In this document: piece after piece, positions 54,953 through 64,000 of the stretch | How the letters are laid out: the number at the start of each line of letters is the position of its first letter | Numbering within the stretch: the stretch's first letter is position 1 | Assembly (NCBI RefSeq): GCF_009017255.1 | Contig: NZ_WBZB01000024.1 | Span: 62,001-126,000 of the forward strand | Direction of reading: 5' to 3' | Length of the DNA: 64,000 bases | DNA from: Alkaliphilus serpentinus | GTDB taxonomy: Bacteria > Bacillota > Clostridia > Peptostreptococcales > Natronincolaceae | Program-made: the position numbers and the translations under genes | The notes under the pieces: generated by a model | What the model was told of the DNA's origin: nothing | Databases searched by the model: none | Seen by the model: the letters and a program-made list of their open reading frames with translations, nothing else

Positions 54953-56218
54953 ATGTCAAGATTCGAGGATAAGAAGCAATTAAAATGCTCCTTCTGTGGA
55001 AAATCACAAGATCAGGTGAGAAGATTAATTGCAGGTCCTAACGTTTATATATGTGATGAATGCATTGAGCTATGTCAGGAGATTATACAAGAGGAGTTTG
55101 ACGAGAATGTAGATATAGACTTAATGAATTTACCCAAGCCTAAAGAAATAAAGGAAATCCTCGACCAATATGTAATAGGTCAAGAGGAGGCCAAAAAGGC
55201 TTTGGCTGTAGCTGTATATAATCATTACAAGAGGATTAACACTGACGTAAAAGGTGATGATGTAGAGCTGCAGAAAAGTAATATTGTGATGATAGGACCA
55301 ACTGGTTCAGGTAAGACATTATTGGCTCAAACCTTGGCGAGGATCCTTAATGTTCCCTTTGCTATTGCAGATGCCACCTCTCTAACTGAAGCAGGCTACG
55401 TGGGAGAGGATGTAGAAAATATACTATTAAAGCTTATACAAGCCTCTGACTATGATGTAGAGAAGGCTGAAAAGGGCATAATCTATATCGATGAGGTAGA
55501 TAAGATTGCTAGAAAATCAGAAAACCCTTCAATTACTAGAGATGTAAGTGGTGAGGGAGTACAGCAGGCCCTGTTAAAAATCCTAGAAGGTACTGTAGCA
55601 AGTGTTCCACCTCAAGGGGGTAGAAAGCATCCCCATCAAGAGTTTATTCAAATTGATACCACAAACATCCTCTTTATTTGCGGAGGAGCCTTTGACGGTG
55701 TTGAAAAGCTGATACAAAAAAGAGTTGGTAAAACCTCAATGGGCTTTGGGGCTGAAATAAAAAGTAAAGAGATTAAAGACATCGGTGATTTACTAAAGAG
55801 GATTCAGCCTGAGGATTTATTGAAATTTGGACTAATACCAGAATTTGTTGGTAGACTACCAGTAATGGTTACCCTAGATGAATTAGATGAAGGGTCCTTA
55901 ATACAAATACTGTCAGAGCCAAAGAATGCATTGTTAAAGCAATATAACAAATTATTTGAAATTGATGGTGTACAATTAGAGTTCGAAGATGGTGCCCTTC
56001 AGTTAATAGCAAAAAAGGCTATAGAGCGCAAAACTGGTGCCCGTGGATTAAGGGGTATTATGGAAAACTTAATGCTGGATATTATGTATGAGATTCCATC
56101 TGCTGATAATATAGAAAAGGTTATTATCACAATGGATGCCGTGACAAAAACAGCAGCTCCAACCATAATCTATAAGAAAACCAGAGGCAAAAAGAAAACT
56201 GAAGAAACTGCATCCTAA
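54953..56218 (+). CDS. clpX: Clp protease ATP-binding subunit ClpX
   Basis: A 421-residue AAA+ unfoldase. The N-terminal zinc domain has Cys12, Cys15, Cys34 and Cys37 (CSFC...CDEC); Walker A is GPTGSGKT; the ClpP-docking IGF-type loop appears as [11 protein letters not shown] at 54953 behind AGAGGTG rather than the TTG at 54929. It recognises and threads substrates into ClpP. Directly after the stop comes a short direct-repeat tract of AGTGAAAAATG type. Confidence 0.97.
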   Translation: MSRFEDKKQLKCSFCGKSQDQVRRLIAGPNVYICDECIELCQEIIQEEFDENVDIDLMNLPKPKEIKEILDQYVIGQEEAKKALAVAVYNHYKRINTDVKGDDVELQKSNIVMIGPTGSGKTLLAQTLARILNVPFAIADATSLTEAGYVGEDVENILLKLIQASDYDVEKAEKGIIYIDEVDKIARKSENPSITRDVSGEGVQQALLKILEGTVASVPPQGGRKHPHQEFIQIDTTNILFICGGAFDGVEKLIQKRVGKTSMGFGAEIKSKEIKDIGDLLKRIQPEDLLKFGLIPEFVGRLPVMVTLDELDEGSLIQILSEPKNALLKQYNKLFEIDGVQLEFEDGALQLIAKKAIERKTGARGLRGIMENLMLDIMYEIPSADNIEKVIITMDAVTKTAAPTIIYKKTRGKKKTEETAS

Positions 56219-56258
56219 AGTGAATAATGAAAAGTGAAAAATGAGAAGTGAAAGAAAT
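56217..56258. repeat. Short direct-repeat tract after clpX
   Basis: Three degenerate units of the form AGTGAAxAATGA in a row, starting at the clpX stop codon. A similar tract follows folD (20549-20573). They resemble the simple-sequence arrays elsewhere in the window. Confidence 0.5.
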
Positions 56259-56283
56259 CAGCCTCATTACATTGTATAAGTAG

Positions 56284-56307
56284 AGAGCAGACAAATTTGT
56301 CTGCTCT
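56284..56307. terminator. Palindromic terminator between clpX and the chromate transporter genes
   Basis: A perfect palindrome with 12-base arms, AGAGCAGACAAA and its complement, followed by TAGTTTATTTT. It can act on both strands for the convergent genes. Confidence 0.8.
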
Positions 56308-56323
56308 TAGTTTATTTTGGAGA

Positions 56324-56848
56324 CTATATTGTATATACTACAATTCCCATAATACCTGATAATAGTATAATTAAAATAGGGTGAGTTCTTGTTTTATGGA
56401 TAATCACCAACACCGCAATACAGATAATAAGACTTTTGAAATCTTCTACGGAGGTTCTAAATAGAGATACACAAGCAGCTGCCATTAAACCAATAACAGC
56501 CGGCCTTAGACCGGTAAAAACTCCATTTACCACCGGTGATTTATAATACTTTAATAGAATCTGAGCTAAGGAGGTTACCAGTAGAAAGGAAACCAACACA
56601 ACTCCTATAGTGGCCACTACTGCCCCTAAAACGTCTAAATGCTTAAAGCCCACAAATGTGGCAGCATTGATGGCAATAGGGCCTGGGGACATTTGTGAGA
56701 TAGCTATGATATCTACAAATTCATAGGCTGACAACCAATTGTTTATATATACAATTTCCTGTTCAATCAAAGGTAACATTGCATACCCACCGCCGAAGCT
56801 GAAGGCCCCAATTTTCAGGAAGGCTAGAAAAAGCTTAACGTACACCAT
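56324..56848 (-). CDS. Chromate transporter family protein, subunit 2
   Basis: A 174-residue half-size CHR protein with about five helices and the family N-terminus FLKIGAFSFGGGYAMLPLIE, SQMSPGPIAINAATFVGF. Full-length ChrA has two such halves; here they are separate, overlapping genes (14 bases), so the two products likely pair in opposite orientation. Family members export chromate or related anions, though many short CHR pairs have no proven substrate. Confidence 0.9.
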   Translation of the reverse strand: MVYVKLFLAFLKIGAFSFGGGYAMLPLIEQEIVYINNWLSAYEFVDIIAISQMSPGPIAINAATFVGFKHLDVLGAVVATIGVVLVSFLLVTSLAQILLKYYKSPVVNGVFTGLRPAVIGLMAAACVSLFRTSVEDFKSLIICIAVLVIIHKTRTHPILIILLSGIMGIVVYTI

Positions 56849-57386
56849 AGTGTTTTTGCCTCCTTTTTACATAAATATAGCCAGCGGTTCCGCAGAAAAC
56901 CACCACCACTATAGGATGAATGTTTAAAAAAGTAATGGCAAAAAAGGCTGCTAATCCAATGATGATATTAAAGTTACTTCTTCTCATATTTTTCCCTAGT
57001 TTAAGGACTGAAATAAAGATCAGGGATACTATAGCTGGACGAACACCTTTAAAAAACAGTTGTATTTCCTTTATATCAGAAATTCGATTATAAAAAATAG
57101 CAATCAGGATAATAAAAACTAGAGATGGAAGAACAGTACCAATTAGGGCGATAAAAGCCCCTAAAACTCCTGCAATTTTATATCCAATAAAGGTAGAAGT
57201 ATTTACAGCAAGGGCACCAGGAAGGCTTTGACATACGACGATTAAATCTAAAAATTCCTTTTCGCTAATTAACTCAGTATTTTCTACTATTTCCTTTTGA
57301 ATGATGGGGATCATTGCATATCCACCCCCAAAAGTAAAGGCTCCAACTCGGAAAAAAATAACAAATAGCTTAAGGTAAATATTCAA
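56835..57386 (-). CDS. Chromate transporter family protein, subunit 1
   Basis: A 183-residue half-size CHR protein, homologous to its partner (FFRVGAFTFGGGYAMIPIIQ; CQSLPGALAVNTSTFIGY). First gene of the two-gene unit; AGGAGG ribosome site. Its last codons overlap the start of the second gene. Transcribed away from lonB. Confidence 0.9.
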   Translation of the reverse strand: MNIYLKLFVIFFRVGAFTFGGGYAMIPIIQKEIVENTELISEKEFLDLIVVCQSLPGALAVNTSTFIGYKIAGVLGAFIALIGTVLPSLVFIILIAIFYNRISDIKEIQLFFKGVRPAIVSLIFISVLKLGKNMRRSNFNIIIGLAAFFAITFLNIHPIVVVVFCGTAGYIYVKRRQKHYGVR

Positions 57387-57558
57387 CTATATAACCTCCT
57401 AGTTATGCAAGTACTTGTCCATGACATTATCATTATAACACATTTTTTTTACTGTGTAGGACTTCCTTTGATTACTTTTATAGGAAGTTTGGCAGCAGGA
57501 TAAAAACAAGGATGGGGCACATAATAGTATTACAGCCTCTAGAAAGGAGGAAGAAAAG

Positions 57559-59250
57559 TTGCCAAGTATTGTTTTCTTCATACAATTTTTCTTTGCTATA
57601 GTAATAGGGCTATATTTTTTGTCGTTATTAAGAAGTCAACAAGGAAGCAAATCAGCTATCGAAAAGGAATCGAAAAAGGAATTAGATAAATTGAGGAAAA
57701 TGAAGGAGAGGTCCTTAACAGTACCATTAACAGAATTCACTAGACCCTCCTCCTTCGATGAAATAATCGGTCAAGGGGATGGATTAAAGGCTCTAAGGGC
57801 AGCCCTCTGTAGTGGCAATCCACAGCATGTTATTATATATGGCCCCCCCGGTGTGGGAAAAACTGCTGCCGCTAGAGTGGTATTGGAGGAAGCTAAGAGA
57901 AGCCCTCTATCACCTTTTAACAATGAGTCAAAGTTTATAGAAATGGATGCAACTACTCTAAGATTTGATGATAGAGGAATTGCCGATCCCCTTATGGGTT
58001 CTGTACATGATCCAATTTATCAGGGAGCGGGAGCTATGGGTCAGGCTGGAATACCTCAACCAAAGTCTGGTGCAGTTACAAAGGCCCATGGGGGAATCCT
58101 GTTTTTAGATGAAATAGGAGAACTTCATCCCATAATGATGAATAAGCTTTTAAAGGTTTTAGAAGATAGGAGGGTGTTTCTTGAAAGTGCCTACTATAGC
58201 TCAGAGGATACCAATATTCCTGCCCACATCCATGAAATTTTTCAAAAGGGTTTGCCAGCAGATTTCCGTTTAGTTGCTGCCACCACTAGAGGCTCCTTTG
58301 ACATCCCTCAAGCCTTAAGGTCAAGATGTGTTGAAATCTATTTTAGACCCCTATTTCAAGAAGAGGTTGCCATTATAGCCAGAAATGTTAGCAAAAAGAG
58401 CAACTTTGAAATCGAAGATATGGCTGTAGAAGAAATTAAAAAGTATGCCACCAATGGCAGAGAAGCAGTAAATATCATACAAATATGTAGTGGTCTAGCT
58501 TTAACCAACAATAGAAGGATTATTACCCTTGCCGATGTAAATTGGGTGATTGAAAGCGGACACTACCAACCAAGACCTGAAAAAAAGATAGAAAACCAGC
58601 CTAGCATCGGCTATGTCAACGGCTTAGGAGTGTATGGTGCTAATCTCGGTATGATTATTGAAATAGAAGCATCAGCCATTGAAATTCCTCAAAAGGGAAA
58701 GGGAAGAATTATCGTTACTGGAATTGTGGATACAGAAGAAACCAGTACCACTGGAAAAACCTTAAAAAGAAGAAGCACTGCCTCCGATTCTGTAGATAAC
58801 GTGTTAACGGTGATACGCTCCTTTCTTAAAGTAGATCCTAGGGATTATGATATACATCTAAACTTTCCTGGAGGGATTCCTATAGATGGACCTTCCGCAG
58901 GGATTACTATGGTTACTGCTATATACTCTGCTATAACCAAACAGCCAGTAAACAACTTAGTAGCCATGACTGGGGAGGTATCTATTAGAGGAAAGGTAAA
59001 AGCTATAGGTGGTGTTACAGCCAAGATTGAAGCAGCAAGAAAGGCCGGCTGTAAAAAGATCATCGTCCCGTCTGAGAATTATATGGAAAAATTTAAGGAA
59101 TATGATGTTAAAATCATTCCGGTTGATCATATAGAAGAGGTAATAGAAATTGCATTAGATATTGATGATTTAGAGGGTAAAAAGCTCATATCATCTGAGG
59201 CTATAGGCCTTGTAGCAGCCATAGGAAGTGATAAAGGATGCCTAAAGTAG
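57559..59250 (+). CDS. lonB: ATP-dependent protease LonB
   Basis: A 563-residue protease of the LonB type found in spore-forming Firmicutes. An N-terminal membrane helix (residues 3-23), an AAA+ domain with Walker [10 protein letters not shown] and Walker B GGILFLDEIGEL, and a C-terminal Lon protease domain with catalytic Ser in DGPSAGITMV and Lys in KVKAIGGVTAKIEAA. It starts at TTG, 8 nt behind AAAGGAGGAAG. In Bacillus lonB is expressed in the forespore under sigma-F; that control is not evident here. Its stop codon is embedded in a perfect hairpin. Confidence 0.93.
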   Translation: MPSIVFFIQFFFAIVIGLYFLSLLRSQQGSKSAIEKESKKELDKLRKMKERSLTVPLTEFTRPSSFDEIIGQGDGLKALRAALCSGNPQHVIIYGPPGVGKTAAARVVLEEAKRSPLSPFNNESKFIEMDATTLRFDDRGIADPLMGSVHDPIYQGAGAMGQAGIPQPKSGAVTKAHGGILFLDEIGELHPIMMNKLLKVLEDRRVFLESAYYSSEDTNIPAHIHEIFQKGLPADFRLVAATTRGSFDIPQALRSRCVEIYFRPLFQEEVAIIARNVSKKSNFEIEDMAVEEIKKYATNGREAVNIIQICSGLALTNNRRIITLADVNWVIESGHYQPRPEKKIENQPSIGYVNGLGVYGANLGMIIEIEASAIEIPQKGKGRIIVTGIVDTEETSTTGKTLKRRSTASDSVDNVLTVIRSFLKVDPRDYDIHLNFPGGIPIDGPSAGITMVTAIYSAITKQPVNNLVAMTGEVSIRGKVKAIGGVTAKIEAARKAGCKKIIVPSENYMEKFKEYDVKIIPVDHIEEVIEIALDIDDLEGKKLISSEAIGLVAAIGSDKGCLK

Positions 59251-59280
59251 AATATCATTTCTCTACTTTAGGCATTACTT
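59238..59280 (+). terminator. Hairpin overlapping the lonB stop codon
   Basis: Perfect 14-bp arms ATGCCTAAAGTAGA/TCTACTTTAGGCAT (59238-59251 and 59262-59275) with a 10-nt loop. The left arm contains the last codons and stop of lonB. The T-run after it is weak. Confidence 0.7.
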
Positions 59281-59410
59281 TCTATACCCTTGATACATCA
59301 TATAAAATTAGGGTAAAATATTGTATAAAGCATAATAAATGGATATAATTATTATCGACTGCTTGTTACACCACAATAATGGTGACTGCATCAGTAAAGG
59401 AGTGAAGTAG

Positions 59411-61768
59411 ATGGAATATAAAGAAGTAGATCATGTGGAAGAGGTTGTTTTATACAACCGTGAAATTCCTTTAATTCCCCTTAGGGGATTGACGGTTTTT
59501 CCATATATGGTTTTGCATTTTGATGTGGGTAGAGAAAGATCGATTAATGCTTTAGAGGAGGCAATGGTTAATGATCAGCTGATTTTCTTAGCTTCCCAAA
59601 AGGAGGCAGAGGTTAATCTTCCAACTTCTAAGGATTTTTACCAGATTGGAACTGTGTCCAAAATAAAACAAATGCTAAAGCTTCCTGGAGATACCATTAG
59701 AGTATTGGTTGAAGGAATCAGTAGAGGTAGAATTATAAAGGTTCTAAAGGAAGAGCCCTACTTTATGGTTGAAATTGAAGAAGAGCACCATCAAGGGGAG
59801 GTGCAAAAGAATCAAGACGTAATAGCCTATATGCGCAGCGTCCTTGAGGCCTTTGAACAATACATAGAGGTAAGCAACAAAATTTCGCCTGAAGTTCTCC
59901 TTTCGGTGGCTGAAATTGAACTGCCAGGTAGGCTTGCAGATACCATTGCCGCCAATATTACCCTAAAACAGAGTCAAAAGCAGGAGATATTAGAGGCCTT
60001 TAATCCCAAAGATCGATTGGAGGTTTTGTACAAAATCCTTTTAGAAGAGATACAAATTTTAGAGATTGAACAAAAGATTAATTCTAGGGTAAAGAAGCAA
60101 ATCAATAAGGTTCAAAAGGAATACTATTTAAGGGAGCAGCTAAAGGCAATTCAAAAAGAACTAGGGGAAGATGAAGGAATAGTTGAAGAGGTTGATGATT
60201 TTAGACAGCAATTAAAGAAGCTAAAGCTGCCAAAGGAAATTAATGAAAAGGTTGATAGAGAAATCCATCGTTTGCTTAAATTAAGCCCAGCATCAGCTGA
60301 GACGGGAGTTATTCGTAATTATATCGACTGGGTGCTAAATCTCCCATGGAATAAAGAAACTAAGGACAAGCTTGATCTTAAAGAGTCTTCAGCTATCCTT
60401 GATGAGGATCACTATGGTTTGGAAAAGGTGAAGGAGAGAATTCTTGAGTACCTTGCCATTAGGCAATTGGCAAAATCCATGAAGGGTCCAATTTTATGTC
60501 TTGTGGGTCCTCCAGGGGTAGGTAAAACCTCCATAGCAAAATCCATAGCTAGGGCCCTCAATAGGAAGTTTGTAAGGATGTCTTTAGGTGGAGTAAGGGA
60601 TGAGGCAGAAATAAGGGGACACCGCCGGACCTATGTAGGAGCCATTCCGGGAAGGATTATCTCTGCTATTCGGCAGGTTGGAAGTAAAAATCCTGTTTTT
60701 CTTTTAGATGAAATTGATAAACTAGCCAGCGATTTTAGAGGGGATCCAGCAGCTGCATTGCTGGAGGTATTAGACCCCGAACAAAATAATAGCTTTACAG
60801 ACCATTTCCTAGAAGTACCCTTTAATCTATCAAAGGTTATGTTTGTAACCACCGCCAATTCTCTAGATACAATCCCAAGACCCCTTCTTGATAGAATGGA
60901 GGTTATTCGGATAGCTGGCTATACTGAAGAAGAAAAATATAATATTGCAGAAAGATATCTATTACCTAAGCAAATCAAAGAGCATGGACTAGAAGAGGAA
61001 CAGCTTAATATTTCTGAAAAGGCCATTAGAGATATCATAAACAATTATACTAGAGAATCTGGAGTTAGAAATCTAGAAAGACAAATAGCCAATGTTTGCA
61101 GGAAAACCGCCAAGAGAATCATTGAAGAAAAAATTGGTGTAGTTAAAATTAACCCCAACAATTTAAAGAAATATCTTGGTAATCCCATATATCGATATGA
61201 AATGGCAAACCTGAAGGATGAAGTAGGGATTGTAAGAGGCCTAGCCTGGACCCCAGTGGGAGGCGATACCCTTTCTATTGAAGTAACCCCAATGAAGGGA
61301 AGTGGAAAGCTGGTATTAACCGGCCAAATGGGGGATGTTATGAAGGAATCAGCAAAGGCTGGCATTAGTTATATTCGTTCTAGGGTTGAGGAGCTAAAAA
61401 TAAATGAGGACTTTCATAATGCTTTAGATATCCATATTCATATTCCTGAAGGGGCAATACCAAAGGATGGACCCTCTGCTGGAATTTCTATGGCCACGGC
61501 TGTCATTTCAGCCTTAACGAAAATACCTGTTTCCAAGGATGTGGCCATGACCGGTGAAATTACCCTTAGGGGAAGGGTTTTACCTATCGGCGGAGTGAAG
61601 GAAAAGGTATTGGCTGCCCGTAGAGCAGGGATCAAAACCGTACTATTACCCAAGGCTAACGAAAAGGATATGGAGGATATTCCTGACAATGTGAAGAGGA
61701 ATATAAAGTTTGTTCTAGTAGATCATATGGATGAGGTGCTGGAGCAGGCACTTATAAGGGGAGAGTAA
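59411..61768 (+). CDS. lon: ATP-dependent protease La
   Basis: A 785-residue LonA protease: N-terminal substrate-binding domain ([17 protein letters not shown]), coiled coil, AAA+ domain with Walker [10 protein letters not shown] and [19 protein letters not shown], and a protease domain with Ser in [12 protein letters not shown] and Lys in [14 protein letters not shown]. It degrades misfolded and short-lived regulatory proteins. RBS AAAGGAGTG. The engB ATG is two bases beyond its stop, so the pair is co-translated as in Bacillus. Confidence 0.97.
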   Translation: MEYKEVDHVEEVVLYNREIPLIPLRGLTVFPYMVLHFDVGRERSINALEEAMVNDQLIFLASQKEAEVNLPTSKDFYQIGTVSKIKQMLKLPGDTIRVLVEGISRGRIIKVLKEEPYFMVEIEEEHHQGEVQKNQDVIAYMRSVLEAFEQYIEVSNKISPEVLLSVAEIELPGRLADTIAANITLKQSQKQEILEAFNPKDRLEVLYKILLEEIQILEIEQKINSRVKKQINKVQKEYYLREQLKAIQKELGEDEGIVEEVDDFRQQLKKLKLPKEINEKVDREIHRLLKLSPASAETGVIRNYIDWVLNLPWNKETKDKLDLKESSAILDEDHYGLEKVKERILEYLAIRQLAKSMKGPILCLVGPPGVGKTSIAKSIARALNRKFVRMSLGGVRDEAEIRGHRRTYVGAIPGRIISAIRQVGSKNPVFLLDEIDKLASDFRGDPAAALLEVLDPEQNNSFTDHFLEVPFNLSKVMFVTTANSLDTIPRPLLDRMEVIRIAGYTEEEKYNIAERYLLPKQIKEHGLEEEQLNISEKAIRDIINNYTRESGVRNLERQIANVCRKTAKRIIEEKIGVVKINPNNLKKYLGNPIYRYEMANLKDEVGIVRGLAWTPVGGDTLSIEVTPMKGSGKLVLTGQMGDVMKESAKAGISYIRSRVEELKINEDFHNALDIHIHIPEGAIPKDGPSAGISMATAVISALTKIPVSKDVAMTGEITLRGRVLPIGGVKEKVLAARRAGIKTVLLPKANEKDMEDIPDNVKRNIKFVLVDHMDEVLEQALIRGE

Positions 61769-61770
61769 AA

Positions 61771-62397
61771 ATGAAAATAAAAACTGCTGATATTGTCATC
61801 AGCGCCGTAAGTCAAAAGCAATATCCTGAAGGTATGATGCCAGAGGTGGCCATGGTGGGAAGATCAAATGTTGGAAAGTCTTCCACCATAAATACCATTC
61901 TTAATAGAAAAAAGCTTGCTCGGATAAGCTCAAGTCCTGGAAAAACCAGAACTATAAACTTTTATATTATTAATAATGAGTTTCACCTTGTGGATTTGCC
62001 CGGATATGGATATGCCAAAGTATCAAGGGATGAAAGGGCTGCATGGGGTAAGTTCATTGAGACATACCTAACAAGTAGGAAAAATTTAGTAGAAGTATTA
62101 TTATTGGTTGATATAAGGCATGAGCCCAATAATGATGATGTATTAATGTATAATTGGATTAAGCAATACGGCTTCGGCACCATAGTAGTTGCCACAAAGT
62201 CTGACAAGATTCCTAGGAGTCAATTACAAAAGCACATTAATCTGATAAGGGGAACCCTTAAAATGGATGCAGAGGATAAGGTTATACCTATATCATCCCT
62301 AAAAAAGCAAGGTATAGAGAATTTGTGGGGAGCCCTAGAGGAGTTGTTTATTGCAAAGGAATTACCTATAACAATAGAAGAAGATTCTCCACGCTAG
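61771..62397 (+). CDS. engB: Ribosome-biogenesis GTPase EngB/YsxC
   Basis: A 208-residue small GTPase needed for assembly of the large ribosomal subunit. G1 GRSNVGKSS, G3 DLPGYG, G4 TKSD and the switch region SSPGKTRTINFY are present. Starts two bases after lon. Its last six codons and stop lie inside a very long perfect hairpin. Confidence 0.96.
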   Translation: MKIKTADIVISAVSQKQYPEGMMPEVAMVGRSNVGKSSTINTILNRKKLARISSSPGKTRTINFYIINNEFHLVDLPGYGYAKVSRDERAAWGKFIETYLTSRKNLVEVLLLVDIRHEPNNDDVLMYNWIKQYGFGTIVVATKSDKIPRSQLQKHINLIRGTLKMDAEDKVIPISSLKKQGIENLWGALEELFIAKELPITIEEDSPR

Positions 62398-62415
62398 TGG
62401 AGAATCTTCTTCTAT
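62374..62415 (+). terminator. Long perfect hairpin overlapping the engB stop codon
   Basis: Perfect 18-bp arms (62374-62391 with 62398-62415) and a 6-nt loop CGCTAG that holds the stop codon. A strong operon end, although ribosomes must unfold it to finish EngB. Confidence 0.85.
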
Positions 62416-62420
62416 AATGG

Positions 62421-62524
62421 TAAATGTTGAATGTTGAATGTTGAATGTTGAATGTTGAATTTGTGAAGAAATTTGTGAGCAAATTTCTTGTAAATCTCTA
62501 ATCTCTAATCTCTAATCTTTCATT
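62421..62524. repeat. Composite intergenic repeat, copy 5
   Basis: AATGTTG x5 (62423-62457), a perfect 10-bp hairpin AAGAAATTTG-TGAG-CAAATTTCTT (62466-62489), then ATCTCTA x3 (62494-62514). It is the same three-module plan as copy 1 on the opposite strand. The third module carries the stop codon of the EamA gene. Confidence 0.85.
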
Positions 62525-63403
62525 TATATGCTTATGCTGCTTCCCAAACATCTTCTTCCAATCCATTTCAGATAAAATCATACCTGATAGAATTAAAACA
62601 CTACCCAATATCCCTTGCTTGGTTAACCTTTCCCCCAGCATTATAAAGGCAAATACAGCTGAAAAAACGGGCTCACCTGAATATATTAGGGCAGTATGGG
62701 TGGGGGATGTAAATTTTTGCATGGCATTTTGTATGATAAAGGCACCAGAGGTGGCTAATGTCGCCAGTATAAGGATGGATAACCACACATCAAAGCCCCT
62801 TGGTATTGTAGGATTTTCTATGGCAAAGGAGAAAAAGAGACTCAATACCCCTACCATAGCAATTTGAATAATAGCCATAGCGATGGAGTCCACCATTACA
62901 GTGTATTTTCCCACCGTTATAATGTGGAAGGCAAACATAAAGGCCGCAATTAGTGTTAATGTATCACCTATGTTTAAGGTTAATGACGAATTCAGGGTTA
63001 AAAAGCCTAGACCCACAATGGCCAAAATAACTCCAGCCACCGCCTCTTTATGGGGCTTCTGCTTTAAGAAAAGGGCAGAAACTATCGGTACAATAACAAC
63101 TGAAAAGCCTGTAATAAAACCAGATTTTGATGCTGTTGTATAGTTTAAACCAACTGTTTGAAAGGCATAGCCACCAAACAATATAATTCCAATAATGATT
63201 CCATACTTAAGGGTATCCTTGTTGATTGAAAGGATATTTTTATAAAATATAATGGAGGATATAAGGGCGGCTAGTATAAATCTTATGGCCAAGAAATTAT
63301 AAGTAGGAAGATAGTCTAATGCATTTTTGGTTAAAACAAAGGAGGATCCCCAAACAACTGTTACACCTAGTAGGGCCAGATCTGCCTTAAGCTGTTTTTT
63401 CAT
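62498..63403 (-). CDS. EamA/DMT-family permease
   Basis: A 301-residue transporter with ten hydrophobic segments and two EamA repeats (LLGVTVVWGSSFVLTKNALD; TSPTHTALIYSGEPVFSAVF). DMT exporters move amino acids, nucleobases or other metabolites; no substrate can be named. The ATG at 63403 lies 7 nt behind AAAGGAG; the ATG at 63409 is too close to it. The last residues (RLEIRD and stop) are encoded by ATTAGAG repeats, so its natural C-terminus has been replaced or extended. Confidence 0.88.
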   Translation of the reverse strand: MKKQLKADLALLGVTVVWGSSFVLTKNALDYLPTYNFLAIRFILAALISSIIFYKNILSINKDTLKYGIIIGIILFGGYAFQTVGLNYTTASKSGFITGFSVVIVPIVSALFLKQKPHKEAVAGVILAIVGLGFLTLNSSLTLNIGDTLTLIAAFMFAFHIITVGKYTVMVDSIAMAIIQIAMVGVLSLFFSFAIENPTIPRGFDVWLSILILATLATSGAFIIQNAMQKFTSPTHTALIYSGEPVFSAVFAFIMLGERLTKQGILGSVLILSGMILSEMDWKKMFGKQHKHINERLEIRD

Positions 63404-63449
63404 TCTCATGCTCCTTTCTAAGTCGATATCTATTATATTATAGCATACA

Positions 63450-63487
63450 AAAATTAAAAATTGAGAGTTGAAAATTGAAAATTGAAG
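63450..63487. repeat. Simple heptamer tract upstream of the EamA gene
   Basis: AAAATTG/AGAGTTG units in tandem, like the third module of copy 2 at 27.2 kb. Confidence 0.55.
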
Positions 63488-63570
63488 AAGCCAAGACGGA
63501 AGTAAAAAGGAAGAACACAACGAAACAAGGGGACTTTTTTTCTGTTTCTTTTTTTGTAGTAAAAATAAAA

Positions 63571-63594
63571 AGTGAGGAGCTAATGCTCCTCACT
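63571..63594 (-). terminator. Terminator of the rubredoxin gene
   Basis: Stem AGTGAGGAGC-TAAT-GCTCCTCACT; on the minus strand it is followed by TTTTTATTTTTAC. Confidence 0.88.
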
Positions 63595-63609
63595 TATGTA
63601 TGTATTACA

Positions 63610-63768
63610 TTATTCTTGTGGCTCGAACATATCCTTGCCAACACCACATACTGGGCAAACCCAATCCTCTGGAATATCTTCGAAGGCAGTTCCTGGTTCT
63701 ATACCGCCATCTGGATCTCCTAAATCTGGATCATAAACATAGCCACATGGTATACAAACGTATTTCAT
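63610..63768 (-). CDS. rd: Rubredoxin
   Basis: A 52-residue iron protein with the two CxxC knuckles at Cys5-Cys8 ([10 protein letters not shown]) and Cys38-Cys41 ([13 protein letters not shown]), plus [19 protein letters not shown] between them, all standard. One iron held by four Cys carries single electrons, typically to superoxide reductase, flavoproteins or peroxide-reducing rubrerythrins in anaerobes. GGGGAG ribosome site. Supports an anaerobic host. Confidence 0.97.
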   Translation of the reverse strand: MKYVCIPCGYVYDPDLGDPDGGIEPGTAFEDIPEDWVCPVCGVGKDMFEPQE

Positions 63769-63926
63769 GAAATAACTCCCCTTTCATTAATTTATGATTA
63801 TAGTATGACAAACCTATACGGAATATACCCTAGATAGAAAAACTTTAAACAAGATTTTATTTAATGTGATATAATATTTTTGGTTACGAAGGAACTTACA
63901 AAATAAATTGGAAGAAGGATGAGCAC

Positions 63927-64000
63927 TTGAAGACAACAAACATAAATCAATGGTTTCTATTGATGAAAAAACTTCCGTCACTATTCTTTGGATTACTACT
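63927..64000 (+). CDS. Start of a membrane protein (cut by window edge)
   Basis: An open frame begins at TTG 63927 behind GAAGGATGAG and runs off the window. The 24 visible codons read NINQWFLLMKKLPSLFFGLLL near the end, a polar start followed by a first membrane helix. It resembles the N-terminus of YczE/YitT-type membrane proteins, but too little is visible for a firm name. Confidence 0.5.
   Translation, partial: MKTTNINQWFLLMKKLPSLFFGLL

Noticed and set aside
57422-57441. Fur-box-like sequence (ACATTATCATTATAAC) before the chromate transporter genes, and a similar AATGATAATGA near 38642
   Set aside because: Only the AT-rich core matches and symmetry is poor; such matches are common by chance in DNA of this composition.

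Overview
The window looks like chromosomal DNA of a low-GC, motile, anaerobic Firmicute of class Clostridia. An Alkaliphilus/Natronincola-type relative is my guess, not something the sequence proves. Reasons: AT-rich DNA with strong GGAGG ribosome sites and several TTG/GTG starts, a clp-lonB-lon-engB order like that of Bacillus, LiaFSR and YtrA-type regulators, SLH-domain surface proteins, a T-box leader before ileS, rubredoxin, single-chain PurL, and amino-acid transporters. No rRNA, tRNA, CRISPR array, prophage or intact insertion sequence was seen.

Layout. 1-7 kb: the end of a histidine kinase, an NtrC-type regulator, and a complete branched-chain amino-acid ABC operon (livJ-H-M-G-F) behind a sigma-54-like promoter. 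7-16 kb: two chemoreceptors (one with a CZB zinc domain), a CsbD protein, a sigma-54 activator destroyed by a deletion, and a large PAS-GGDEF-HD-GYP c-di-GMP enzyme. 16-23 kb: a secreted beta-propeller protein, a YeiH-type permease, a divergent FolD, a YdbC protein, a MITE-like element, an SLH-PrcB protein and a thiamine-binding protein. 22.5-29 kb (minus strand): a GntR-ABC-permease operon and a LiaFSR-like operon. 29-36.5 kb: a glutamate/aspartate symporter, a frameshifted Asp/Glu racemase, T-box plus ileS (type 2), a nitroreductase and a pterin carbinolamine dehydratase. 36-47.5 kb: a phosphodiesterase-MFS operon, a collapsed Memo/AMMECR1 fusion, a polytopic chemoreceptor, purL, and LysR and LacI regulators. 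47.6-53 kb: a frameshifted surface protein, then three small PII-like proteins interleaved with two CPA2-type cation:proton antiporters. 53-62.4 kb: tig-clpP-clpX, a split chromate transporter, lonB-lon-engB. 62.4-64 kb: an EamA permease, rubredoxin and the start of a membrane protein.

The most interesting region is 48.8-52.7 kb. Two near-identical PII-like proteins and a third, divergent one sit directly beside two antiporters that lack their own cytosolic regulatory domain. The second antiporter has lost the paired aspartates of the ion site, and two of the PII-like genes have operator-like dyads over their promoters. I propose a PII-like-gated cation/proton exchange system.

Other signals beyond the gene list: an identical ECF-type promoter (GGAACA, 15-nt spacer, CGTCTA) before two envelope genes 31 kb apart; twin 13-bp palindromes inside a terminator that may be activator sites for the liv promoter; and a dispersed composite repeat (heptamer arrays flanking a GAAATTT hairpin) into which two genes run their stop codons. 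Several loci show recent decay: two frameshifts, one deletion scar and one internal in-frame domain loss.
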